The notes beneath the pieces are model-generated. The model searched no databases and was not told where the DNA came from. It worked only from the letters and a program-made list of their open reading frames with translations. Source: Gammaproteobacteria bacterium (lineage in GTDB: Bacteria > Pseudomonadota > Gammaproteobacteria > HTCC5015). From it: a DNA stretch of 64,000 bases. Location: NCBI GenBank assembly GCA_028284675.1, contig JANQRI010000004.1, positions 1 to 64,000 of the forward strand, read 5' to 3'. Position numbers and translations under genes: made by a program. This document shows, piece by piece, positions 28,523-37,013 of this stretch; position 1 is the stretch's first letter, and each line of letters begins with the position of its first letter.

Positions 28523-28938
28523 GGCAAACACTCCATATAAGCTTTTTATTAAAATTATTTTTAATTATTTACTCTAAAACAAAACCACTTTTCTTTTTCT
28601 AAAATTTTATTATCGTTTATTTTTCATCTCGAAATATTAGTCATCACACCTAAAGCACATAACCTCTCATGAAGAATATTTATACAAAATTTAATACTCA
28701 AAAAAAATCGCTAATAAGTACCAAAGTATTTACCGTAGTTTAAAATAGCATTCTCTTCTGAACACTTTATGAAAAAACCAAGATCAAACTTCCAAAAATC
28801 AGATAAGAATTTATTGAATATATAAAGACTTGCACTCTATAAATTTATAGCTGCGTGATTACTACGAATCAACAGGCTAAACGGTTCGATATTTTTAAAA
28901 ATTCGCGCTCACCATGTACTTTCATGTAAAAACTATTA
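28523..28938. other. AT-rich intergenic region, about 415 bp
   Basis: This stretch separates the hydrolase from the PLP-enzyme gene. It is strongly AT-rich with many A and T runs and has no convincing open frame, RNA gene or long inverted repeat. Its length suggests a separate promoter for the hydrolase, loading protein and megasynthase transcription unit, but I could not assign specific -35 and -10 boxes. Confidence 0.5.
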
Positions 28939-30069
28939 TCACCAGCTCTCGAGCAACGCAATAATATCCTTCTCATCATTATAAATATGAGGGGAAATCC
29001 TTACATCATCAGGACCACGTAATACCACATGAATATCATTGGCTTTCAGACGAGAAACCCATTCCGGCGCATCTTTTCGCCGGACTGAAACGATACCTGC
29101 CCGGTCCTCACGATTAACCGGCGTAAGCACTTCAGCTTTGCTCTCCAGCAGTCCGTTTATTAAAAGATCCGCCAAAGACAAAACACGCTGCTCTATCTTC
29201 GCAACCCCTATAGACTGTAAGTATTCAACCGCAGCCGCAACACAAACCACAGGAACCAAAGAATTCAAGCCAACCTCCAGGCTTGCCGCACCCTTATTCA
29301 GGTTTTCCGGTTTATTGTTAAAACTTATAGGATCGGCTGACAGCCAGCCGGCCAATGGCGGGAACTGCTGCCCACGAATATGCTCCGGCAAATACAGCAC
29401 TGCTCCACCTATGCCGGCCATAATCCATTTATTACCGGATGTAACCATCGCAGAAACAGGTAATTCGGAAAGATCTATTGGAATAATTCCGGCAGCCTGT
29501 GTCGCATTAAGTACAAAATGTACATTTTTTTCTTTCAATGCTTGCGCCAACGCAAACACATCCAAACGGCTGCCGGTATTATATTGAACATAACTGGCGA
29601 CCACTGCGGCAGTATTCTGGGATACTTCTGCTAAAATTCTGTTCGCCTCATAACGCCCGTCTTTTTCCGGGTTTATATACTTTAGGGTATAACCTTGCTT
29701 TTCCCAGGGTATCGTGCTTGATGGAAACTCATCGGCCAGCACCACTACTTCAGTCTTGTTTGGCTGTATATTACGAAAATGCAAAGCCACCATATTCATA
29801 CCCATGGATGTGGTATTAACAAGCGCTATATCATTAACATCGGCATTGTAAAAACCGGCAACCGCATAATGCGATTTAATATTCAGTGGCAATACATTCT
29901 CAGCAAACCCGGCAACATCATCACTCATTAGCTTTAACACAGATGCACCTGCCTCATGTACCGGCCCAGGCAGGGGGCTCATCCCGGCAGCATTTAAATA
30001 TGTTTGCTTTTCCAAACCTGGAAAGTCTTTCCGTACATTACTCCATTCTGTTGTATTATTTTTTTCCAC
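28939..30069 (-). CDS. Class-V PLP-dependent enzyme (aminotransferase/desulfurase fold)
   Basis: 376 residues with a GTG start at 30069 preceded by AGGAAG. The fold-type I class-V pattern is visible: YLNAAGMSPLP near the N-terminus, the TTSMGMNM loop, ATQAAGIIPID (about 189-199) and the PLP lysine Lys214 in TSGNKWIMAG. The residue normally an Asp facing the pyridine nitrogen appears to be Asn188 (VLNATQ). This class includes cysteine desulfurases, isopenicillin N epimerase-like and kynureninase-like enzymes, so the reaction cannot be set. It lies between the hydrolase and the GMC oxidoreductase, with gaps of about 300-400 bp on each side, and is presumably a tailoring or precursor enzyme of the cluster. 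Confidence 0.82.
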   Translation of the reverse strand: MEKNNTTEWSNVRKDFPGLEKQTYLNAAGMSPLPGPVHEAGASVLKLMSDDVAGFAENVLPLNIKSHYAVAGFYNADVNDIALVNTTSMGMNMVALHFRNIQPNKTEVVVLADEFPSSTIPWEKQGYTLKYINPEKDGRYEANRILAEVSQNTAAVVASYVQYNTGSRLDVFALAQALKEKNVHFVLNATQAAGIIPIDLSELPVSAMVTSGNKWIMAGIGGAVLYLPEHIRGQQFPPLAGWLSADPISFNNKPENLNKGAASLEVGLNSLVPVVCVAAAVEYLQSIGVAKIEQRVLSLADLLINGLLESKAEVLTPVNREDRAGIVSVRRKDAPEWVSRLKANDIHVVLRGPDDVRISPHIYNDEKDIIALLESW

Positions 30070-30397
30070 CGGAACTTCCTATGCGAGACATAATTATTTT
30101 TAAATTTGTGTATTAATTGCTTATTACATTTGACGGTAATCTGGAATTTTTGATGACCTTTGAAAATACTTTATGCGGCGTCAGGCATTGATCACTTCAA
30201 GCAGCACAATACCGCGCACCGCCAACTACTTACTCATACTTCATTAAAAACACGAAGGTATTTTTATCGGTTTCCTACTGGAAAGGAATAGCACTTTAGT
30301 ATGAAAACCAATATAAAACGGTACGCGTTATTACGATTAAACACATGAGCAATTGCAAAAAAATTTACAGCAAATTAATTCCAAAGTATAAACAACA
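30070..30397. other. Intergenic region, about 330 bp, no gene seen
   Basis: The region between the GMC oxidoreductase stop and the PLP-enzyme start is AT-rich. It contains no open frame with coding character and no strong hairpin followed by a T run. It may carry a promoter for the PLP gene on the minus strand; no box was assigned. Confidence 0.45.
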
Positions 30398-32185
30398 CTA
30401 AAAAATCCCGCGGGACAAAACTGCTTCTGTGACACTCTCATCAACAGAAGACAATGGCTCCCGAGTTCCCACCCAAGGTTTTGCACCAAAGTGAGTTTGC
30501 ATAATTTTCTCGGCTGTTCGTGTGGCCAGTGCCTGAGTCGTCAAAGTAGGATTCGAACCACCACAACCATTTGCGAGCGCTGAATTATCTGCAACATATA
30601 AGCCTTCAACCCAACGGGATTGAGCATTCTCATCCAACACTGAGTCCGCTTCACTCAAGCCCATACGCATCGATGACTGCATATGTAAAAGCATGCCTGG
30701 CCAATCAAGCCGTAATACTTTTTTGGCGCCTGCCGCCCTGAGAATTTCCGCCGATTTATTTGCCAGGAACTCCCGATTCGCTAAAGTACGTTTAGAGCGC
30801 TTTCTCTTGGCCAGCTTAATACGCGCAACCGGCCCTTGCTGATCAGCCACCAAATCCGAAAGCTCGATACGGTTTTGCTCCTCAACATCATCATCGGTGA
30901 TCACCAAAATACTTGTGGCATGTTGAAACTGCCCCATAACCTGCTTAAGCTCTCTCCCAAGCACGCGCCCTGAAGGACCGTCCCATTTTCCATATATCGA
31001 TCGACGACTGCGCCCATTGGTATATTGACCACGAATTCCGCTGTCACTAAACGCCAGAGAAAACGCATAAAACGCCGGCCCCAGCGCGACCTGGTCAAGA
31101 CAACCACGCCCGGGAAAATCAGCACGTGCACCGGCAGCAGCACCTTTAAAGCCCTCCACCGGTTCATCAAAAACTCCGGTTACCCAATCCATCGCGTGAT
31201 CGGTTAACCCTTTGCCTACCCAGCCGTTAGGGTTAGGCAGGTTACTATTCAACCATATTCGGGGACTCTCTATACTGCCTGCGGCCAATACAACTACTTT
31301 TGCTCTTTCCTCAAACTGTTCGCCTGTAAGCGTATTTCGCCAGCGCACACCTGACGCTTTGGGTTGCCCAAACATAGAAGAGCTGTCAGTGACAATGCTG
31401 ATTACTTTAGCATCAGGCATTAACGTGATTGCTTTTCCGGCGTCAGACCATAAATCTGCAGTTAAGGCCATCGGCACATAACTATTATGCGTGGATCGCT
31501 TCGCTTTTAAGTTGCGTGGCGCACCTTTAGGTAAATTACAGCCAATAGAACAATATCCACAAAAAGTGCAGCCTTGCGCCTGCGGAAAACGCAACAGCTC
31601 TGAATTAGTGGTTTTCCCGGCATTACCCTGCGGCTGCAAAATAGCATTTTCATTCGGCCGAAATGAATCCACCACAATATCTTTTGTGGCATTCAGCGGT
31701 AACCCAATCGCCTGACAGCCCTGATAAAACAATGCTTCTTTCGTACCCATCGCCGCGGTTTGTACCGGTAAAGTCTTTTCAACCCAACGGTAATAAGGCA
31801 ACAGCTCTTCGTAAGTGAACGGAAATAAATGCGCATCATCATACTGATAGCCATCCCCTGCAAAACCGACAAATGCACCCGGCTGACTACGTGGGCAGTT
31901 ACCAAAATATGCCTGCGTTGTACCCCCAACACCGGCTGCATCCCAAATAAATGCATTCTGCCCAACTTCTCTAAACCATGCCTGCTGATTGGGATCTGAC
32001 GGACCATTGCGTGTGATTCCGGTAATACGATTTCCATCCAAGCCTTCATAATGTGTGTAGTTTTGATCCGTATTTTCATTGCGCCGACCACCCTCAAGCA
32101 GCAGCACATCCAAACCCTGTTCAGCCAGCTCTTTAGCTACAACCGGGCCACCTCCTCCCGCACCAATAACAATTACATCACGCAT
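30398..32185 (-). CDS. GMC-family FAD oxidoreductase
   Basis: 595 residues from ATG 32185, which overlaps the previous stop by 8 bases and has GGAAG upstream; an earlier in-frame start at 32227 would add 14 residues. The N-terminal Rossmann motif VIGAGGGGPVVAKELAEQG and the acidic end of strand 2 (LLLEGG) bind FAD. A Cys-rich stretch CTFCGYCSIGC (about 210-220) is typical of cholesterol-oxidase/gluconate-dehydrogenase-like GMC members. The C-terminal part has LLHMQSSMRMG and the Asn-Pro of GGSNPTLTTQA near the active site. Expected reaction: oxidation of an alcohol, or dehydrogenation, with FAD. It has no signal of its own but is translationally coupled to a Tat-signal partner. Role in the pathway inferred from position. 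Confidence 0.88.
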   Translation of the reverse strand: MRDVIVIGAGGGGPVVAKELAEQGLDVLLLEGGRRNENTDQNYTHYEGLDGNRITGITRNGPSDPNQQAWFREVGQNAFIWDAAGVGGTTQAYFGNCPRSQPGAFVGFAGDGYQYDDAHLFPFTYEELLPYYRWVEKTLPVQTAAMGTKEALFYQGCQAIGLPLNATKDIVVDSFRPNENAILQPQGNAGKTTNSELLRFPQAQGCTFCGYCSIGCNLPKGAPRNLKAKRSTHNSYVPMALTADLWSDAGKAITLMPDAKVISIVTDSSSMFGQPKASGVRWRNTLTGEQFEERAKVVVLAAGSIESPRIWLNSNLPNPNGWVGKGLTDHAMDWVTGVFDEPVEGFKGAAAGARADFPGRGCLDQVALGPAFYAFSLAFSDSGIRGQYTNGRSRRSIYGKWDGPSGRVLGRELKQVMGQFQHATSILVITDDDVEEQNRIELSDLVADQQGPVARIKLAKRKRSKRTLANREFLANKSAEILRAAGAKKVLRLDWPGMLLHMQSSMRMGLSEADSVLDENAQSRWVEGLYVADNSALANGCGGSNPTLTTQALATRTAEKIMQTHFGAKPWVGTREPLSSVDESVTEAVLSRGIF

Positions 32186-33158
32186 CTTTGACTTCCGTCC
32201 TACCTTCAAAATACCCCATAAAATCATCCCAGCCGTCCACCGGCTTCAGGCGCGGACCGGTATCATCTATCTGGTAACCGGCAAAATCCCAGCCCGGCGG
32301 CCTGGCAATTAAACTCAAGTCAGTAAAATCAATGAGTAATGGTGGCTCCACATAAGAAGCCGAACAAGCCAGCTGCAGCAAAGCACCCGGCAGAAAGCGC
32401 AAGTTACCAACAATCAGGCGACCAACCGGGCTTTGAGTATCACCCCAAATCAGCTTTACCAGTTTTTCAGGCTTTGCTTCCAACAACATAAACACCCGGG
32501 CTTTTTGCCGCCAGGATAAGGATGCAAACCCTTGAAAAAAACCTTGCTTAACACTGCGAGGATTAATAACTGCCGAAATTAAATTTAACAAAGTTGCGGA
32601 AAAAAGCGTCAAAGGCAAACCTTGTTTAGGTGCCGAAGATGAAAGCCAGTTAAAAAACGCCTGATCAACACGATCAAGCATTTCTTTCTGATGTTGATAT
32701 TGAAATTTACCGATCACTCCGGCCCTACCGTGATATTTAAAAATCCGGGCGATAATTCTGTCGCGCATTGCCGCCAAAGCTGTTATCAGCAACAACGATA
32801 AATTCGGATCAAAAGGCGCCGATATATCCAATGCTACGGACATAAAAGGGCCTGCACCATTATCAACACCGCCAAAACCCTGGACTGTAAGTTTTTGACG
32901 CTTGGAAAAAGGGTCCAGACCAGGTACCGCAAACGCAGCCAGGCCATTCAATGTATCCACTGAGAAGCCACGTAACACTTCAGCCCAATCGACACTTTCT
33001 AAATCAGGTAGCGCTTTAGAGCCTTTGGCCAAAACACCCGTTGGTGCGAGCGCGCCAAACAAACCGGACAAGATAAGAAAATTCCGACGCGACATAGAGG
33101 TGAGTTCAATGCCACGCATTTGCTGAAGAAGTTCAGAACTCAAAATTAATTTTTGCAT
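32178..33158 (-). CDS. Tat-signal partner protein of the GMC oxidoreductase
   Basis: 326 residues; AGGGA lies just before ATG 33158. A twin-arginine signal is present at residues 22-44, with SRRNFLIL, a hydrophobic stretch and a cleavage-like VLAKG. The mature part has TLNGLAAFAVPGLDPF and is otherwise unfamiliar; it is reminiscent of gluconate 2-dehydrogenase subunit 3-type proteins that pair with GMC enzymes. The stop overlaps the start of the GMC gene, so the two are made together. Known examples of this pairing use the Tat signal of the small subunit to carry the flavoprotein to the periplasm. If that holds here, the oxidation occurs after or during export. It is the first gene of the cluster in transcription order. 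Confidence 0.72.
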   Translation of the reverse strand: MQKLILSSELLQQMRGIELTSMSRRNFLILSGLFGALAPTGVLAKGSKALPDLESVDWAEVLRGFSVDTLNGLAAFAVPGLDPFSKRQKLTVQGFGGVDNGAGPFMSVALDISAPFDPNLSLLLITALAAMRDRIIARIFKYHGRAGVIGKFQYQHQKEMLDRVDQAFFNWLSSSAPKQGLPLTLFSATLLNLISAVINPRSVKQGFFQGFASLSWRQKARVFMLLEAKPEKLVKLIWGDTQSPVGRLIVGNLRFLPGALLQLACSASYVEPPLLIDFTDLSLIARPPGWDFAGYQIDDTGPRLKPVDGWDDFMGYFEGRTEVKDA

Positions 33159-33994
33159 CGTTCCCTGAAAAAAAATTACTACGTTGTGGTGTGATTACTG
33201 AGCGCAAATAAAACACACTCTATTTGAAAATAAAATAGGGAAAAATACTAAACCTTCAAAACCAGTCAACATATTAAATAAAAACCAGATTATTTTTACT
33301 TGTATATAACTGTTTTTTAATTTTGAAATATTTTTGTAATTTTTTTATTTTTCAAAAATCAAATAGGACTAAAACTTATCTCTTAAGTAATATAACTTTT
33401 GATTCGATTAATAATTATGCACTGCTTTGTTACGAAAAAATTTACCTTAAACTTCACTTGCACTACTACAGCTCCAATAAATGGACTCAACACAACTTTT
33501 TTGCACAAAGAAACCCCTGCATGCCAAATAAAGAAGCAGGCTTAAGTAGCAATACGATCAGTCAACACTAAAAGTAGTAAAAAACACAGACAACCCGAAT
33601 ATCTATACAACACGTTCAATAAGTTATGATACTAGGGCCTGTCCACACTAGTGGACAGGCCCTAGAACTTTTGCGCATATCATCGAATTAATCGCAGTTA
33701 AGAAAGGGTTTCACGTGGCAACAGAAACACAGGAGCACGATGTGAGAGAGCCCGCACTATTGCGGCACAGGCTCATAAGCATATGGAATTTAATGCATCA
33801 CTAACACGGTACAGACCTGGCACTCAAGTACAGGTATGGAATCATTCTGGTGCGAACACAGATTTACGGGTTTGAAAAAATCCGAGACAAGACCAGTCGC
33901 AGTTAAAAACACCAAATACTTTACAAAGCCGATAACACTCCGGCTTTATACATATAGCTCACAACCTTGCCCAAAAACAATGCGGGCAAAAAAA
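33159..33994. other. Intergenic region, 836 bp, upstream boundary of the cluster
   Basis: This gap lies between the pnt operon end and the first cluster gene, both on the minus strand. The cluster-proximal part (33159-33600) is very AT-rich and is the likely promoter region for the Tat/GMC pair, although no boxes could be assigned. A near-perfect palindrome is at 33632-33665. The part 33666-33994 has no convincing gene; a weaker stem (AAAGCCG/CGGCTTT, 33925-33947) lies about 50 bp beyond pntB. Confidence 0.55.
33632..33665. repeat. Perfect 15-bp inverted repeat with 4-base loop
   Basis: Left arm CTAGGGCCTGTCCAC, loop ACTA, right arm GTGGACAGGCCCTAG, all matching. On the plus strand the stem is followed by AACTTTT, so it could act as a weak terminator. 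Its outer ends form CTAG. The perfect symmetry also fits two abutting terminal repeats of a lost or miniature transposable element. It marks the edge between the pnt operon and the biosynthetic cluster. Confidence 0.8.
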
Positions 33995-35401
33995 TCAATC
34001 CAGTGACTTGACGACACCCTCAACCATTTTTTTCGCGTCACCAAATAGCATCATAGTGTTGTCATTAAAAAACAGTGAATTTTGTACACCAGCATATCCA
34101 GTGGCCATACTACGCTTGACGAACAATACCGTACGCGCATTTTCAACTTCCAGGATAGGCATTCCGAAAATAGGGCTTGCCGGATCAGTTTTCGCGGCCG
34201 GATTAGTGACATCGTTGGCACCTATTACAAACGCCACATCCGCCGTTTGGAACTCATTATTAATATCTTCCAGCTCAAATACTTCATCGTAGGGCACATT
34301 GGCTTCTGCAAGTAAAACATTCATATGCCCCGGCATGCGACCCGCCACGGGGTGAATTGCATAGCTCACTTTCACACCGCTTTCTTTCAGCAAATCTCCC
34401 ATTTCACGCAATGCGTGTTGTGCTTGCGCTACAGCCATTCCATAGCCGGGCACAATAATGACCGAGCCGGCATTCTTCATAATGAATGCGGCATCCTCAG
34501 CACTGCCCTGCTTGACCGGCTTATCAGCATCACTGCCGGCAGCTGCAGCTTCCCCGGCATCTGCGCCGAAGCCGCCCAACAGCACATTAAAAAATGAACG
34601 ATTCATGCCTTTACACATGATATAGGAAAGTATCGCACCTGAAGAACCAACCAACGCACCGGTTACAATCAACGCATTATTCTGTAAAGTAAAACCTATC
34701 CCGGCTGCCGCCCAGCCCGAGTATGAATTCAACATGGACACCACAACCGGCATATCCGCTCCGCCAATTGGGATGATGATTAGCACACCGATAATAAACG
34801 CAAGTATCGTCATTGCCCAAAAAACCGACGGCGCCTGATCAAAACAAAAATACACAATCAATCCGATTATCATAAGCCCGAGCAACGCATTTAATATATG
34901 CTGGCCTTTAAACACGACCGGCGCACCTGACACCAGGCCCTGCAATTTCGTAAATGCAATCACAGAACCGGAAAACGTGATCGCACCGATAACAACCCCA
35001 AGGCTCATTTCTATACGGCTTGCAATAAAAATCTGACCTGTAGCATCAGCCAATCCGAATGCTTCCGGCCTGCTGAACGCAGCTGCTGCAACCAGCACTG
35101 CCGCCATCCCCACAAGACTGTGAAATGCCGCAACCAGTTGCGGCATCGCTGTCATCGGAATACGCAATGCGATACTGATACCTATTGAAGCACCCAACAC
35201 CAGAGCAAGTACTATCCAGCCATAAGAGGTAACTTCCGGACTTGCGATCGTGGTAATGATCGCAATCAACATGCCCAACATGCCGAACTTGTTTCCCCGT
35301 ACCGAAGTTTCCGGTGAAGACAAGCCCCGCAACGCCAGAATAAAAAGCACTGCCGCAACAAGATAGGCCAGCGCGGTCAAATTCGCATGAAAAGCCGTCA
35401 T
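33995..35401 (-). CDS. pntB: NAD(P) transhydrogenase beta subunit
   Basis: 468 residues. Roughly the first 270 are many membrane helices (proton channel domain II). The C-terminal third is the NADP(H)-binding domain III, with VIIVPGYGMAVAQAQHALRE, HPVAGRMPGHMNVLLAEA and VIGANDVTNPAA. Length and motifs match PntB closely. It is the last gene of the pntAA-pntAB-pntB operon, 12 bp after the preceding gene. Role: proton-driven transfer of hydride from NADH to NADP+ at the inner membrane, which maintains NADPH. Confidence 0.96.
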   Translation of the reverse strand: MTAFHANLTALAYLVAAVLFILALRGLSSPETSVRGNKFGMLGMLIAIITTIASPEVTSYGWIVLALVLGASIGISIALRIPMTAMPQLVAAFHSLVGMAAVLVAAAAFSRPEAFGLADATGQIFIASRIEMSLGVVIGAITFSGSVIAFTKLQGLVSGAPVVFKGQHILNALLGLMIIGLIVYFCFDQAPSVFWAMTILAFIIGVLIIIPIGGADMPVVVSMLNSYSGWAAAGIGFTLQNNALIVTGALVGSSGAILSYIMCKGMNRSFFNVLLGGFGADAGEAAAAGSDADKPVKQGSAEDAAFIMKNAGSVIIVPGYGMAVAQAQHALREMGDLLKESGVKVSYAIHPVAGRMPGHMNVLLAEANVPYDEVFELEDINNEFQTADVAFVIGANDVTNPAAKTDPASPIFGMPILEVENARTVLFVKRSMATGYAGVQNSLFFNDNTMMLFGDAKKMVEGVVKSLD

Positions 35402-35413
35402 TATGTTCCCCTG

Positions 35414-35698
35414 TTATTTTTTCTTTTTATACATGCCGAGCATACGTTGAGTTACTGCGAAACCGCCGAAAATATTTATTGCGGCAAGCAACATCGCAAT
35501 AAAGCCCAGCACTTTCGATAAACTTAACTCTTCCGGCCCGGCCGCAATCAGCGCACCGACAATGATCACGCTCGATATTGCGTTAGTCACCGCCATAAGC
35601 GGTGTATGCAGAGCTGGAGTCACACTCCAAACAACGTAATATCCGACGAATACCGCCAACACAAATATCGAGAGTTGTGAAATAAATTGTGTTTCCAT
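35414..35698 (-). CDS. pntAB: NAD(P) transhydrogenase alpha subunit, membrane part
   Basis: 94 residues from ATG 35698, which is preceded by AAGGA; a TTG at 35722 would overlap the previous stop. It has three membrane helices with VTPALHTPLMAVTNAISSVI, the conserved segment of the alpha-subunit membrane domain. In this organism the alpha subunit is split in two genes, as in many alpha- and gammaproteobacteria. It sits between pntAA and pntB. Confidence 0.93.
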   Translation of the reverse strand: METQFISQLSIFVLAVFVGYYVVWSVTPALHTPLMAVTNAISSVIIVGALIAAGPEELSLSKVLGFIAMLLAAINIFGGFAVTQRMLGMYKKKK

Positions 35699-35718
35699 AA
35701 TCTGTATCCTTAAATTTA

Positions 35719-36861
35719 TCAAGCCTTAAAATTTGGGTGCACTACCTGACCATCATGAGTTAACGTGACTGCCTTGATAATCTCATCTTCCCAGTCTATC
35801 TTCAGCTGTTTATCCTGCATTAATGGTGTAATAAAATTAAGTAGATTTTTCGCATACAAAGCGCTTGCATCCGCAGATAGCCGGCTCGGCACGTTTACAT
35901 GGCCGATAATTTTTACACCCTCAACCTCAACCACTTCTCCAGGTTTGGATAAAGTGCAATTCCCCCCCTGCTCCGCAGCCAAATCAACAATGATCGAACC
36001 AGGGCGCATACTGTGCACCATTTCATCATTAATTAAGGTCGGCGCGCGCTTGCCGGGAATCAATGCGGTACAAATCGCGATATCCTGCTTACGCAAAGTC
36101 TCGGCAACCAATTCAGCCTGCTTGCGCTTATAATCATCACTCATTTCTTTTGCATAGCCGCCCGCAGTTTCAGCCTGCCTGACCTCTTCACTGTCAACCA
36201 TCACAAACTTTGCACCCAGGCTTTCAACCTGCTCTTTTGCAGCCGGGCGAACATCAGTAGCTGATACGATTGCACCCAGGCGTCTGGCTGTTGCAATGGC
36301 CTGCAAACCAGCCACACCTGCACCCAGCACCATCACTCTTGCGGGCGCCACCGTGCCTGCAGCTGTCATCATCATCGGCATCACACGCTGGTATTCATAT
36401 GCAGCATCCAACACGGCCCGGTATCCAGCCAGATTACTCTGCGAACTTAAGACATCCATGCTTTGCGCGCGTGTAATTCTGGGCACAAATTCCAGCGCAC
36501 ATGCGGTTATCCCGGCCGCCGCATAGGCTTGCAGCGACTCAGCATCGGCATAAGGCGATAATACGCCCAGAAGCACTGCGCCGGACTTCATCAGACCAAG
36601 CTCGTCAACCCCTTGCTCTCCGGCAACTTGCGGTCGCTGCACTTTTAATACTATATCGGCATCACTCAGAGTCGCCGCGATATCAGGAACGATTTGCGCG
36701 CCAGCCTGCTGATAAGCCTGATCCGGAATCCGGCTGGCCAGCCCGGCGCCGGCCTGAACCAAAACCTCAAACCCCATATCCAGATACTTTTTAACCGTAT
36801 CAGGTGTCCCGGCAACCCGAAACTCATTTGCCCTGGACTCCTTTGGTATTGCTATTTTCAT
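35719..36861 (-). CDS. pntAA: NAD(P) transhydrogenase alpha subunit, NAD-binding part
   Basis: 380 residues from ATG 36861, which has GAGGGG upstream; a longer frame reaches 36930 but lacks support. It begins MKIAIPKESRANEFRVAGTP, the standard N-terminus of PntA/alanine-dehydrogenase-like domain I. The Rossmann motif VLGAGVAGLQAIATARRLGA and TALIPGKRAPTLI are present. It ends near VHPNFKA, without the membrane helices, which are in the next gene. Role: NAD(H)-binding domain of transhydrogenase, facing the cytoplasm. It is the first gene of the operon, divergent from hisC across a 152-bp promoter gap. Confidence 0.95.
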   Translation of the reverse strand: MKIAIPKESRANEFRVAGTPDTVKKYLDMGFEVLVQAGAGLASRIPDQAYQQAGAQIVPDIAATLSDADIVLKVQRPQVAGEQGVDELGLMKSGAVLLGVLSPYADAESLQAYAAAGITACALEFVPRITRAQSMDVLSSQSNLAGYRAVLDAAYEYQRVMPMMMTAAGTVAPARVMVLGAGVAGLQAIATARRLGAIVSATDVRPAAKEQVESLGAKFVMVDSEEVRQAETAGGYAKEMSDDYKRKQAELVAETLRKQDIAICTALIPGKRAPTLINDEMVHSMRPGSIIVDLAAEQGGNCTLSKPGEVVEVEGVKIIGHVNVPSRLSADASALYAKNLLNFITPLMQDKQLKIDWEDEIIKAVTLTHDGQVVHPNFKA

Positions 36862-37013
36862 TAATCGATCGCCCCTCGGCTGGCTTAAACGAAAAGGGCG
36901 AATCATCGCCTTCTTGACCCAAAATGGCAAGAGCTAACACGCTAAATAGCAGCTTGATTTACCCAATCCGGGCCTCTATAGTCTACGGCCTTTTATTCCA
37001 GCACCTTGTTTAT

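Noticed and set aside
29039..29587. Plus-strand open frame of 182 codons opposite the PLP enzyme
   Set aside because: Shadow of a well-supported class-V PLP gene; low-complexity Ser/Thr/Arg composition and no motif.
33925..33947. Stem AAAGCCG/CGGCTTT beyond pntB as an intrinsic terminator
   Set aside because: The arm is only 7 bp with a 9-base loop and no T run follows on the minus strand.
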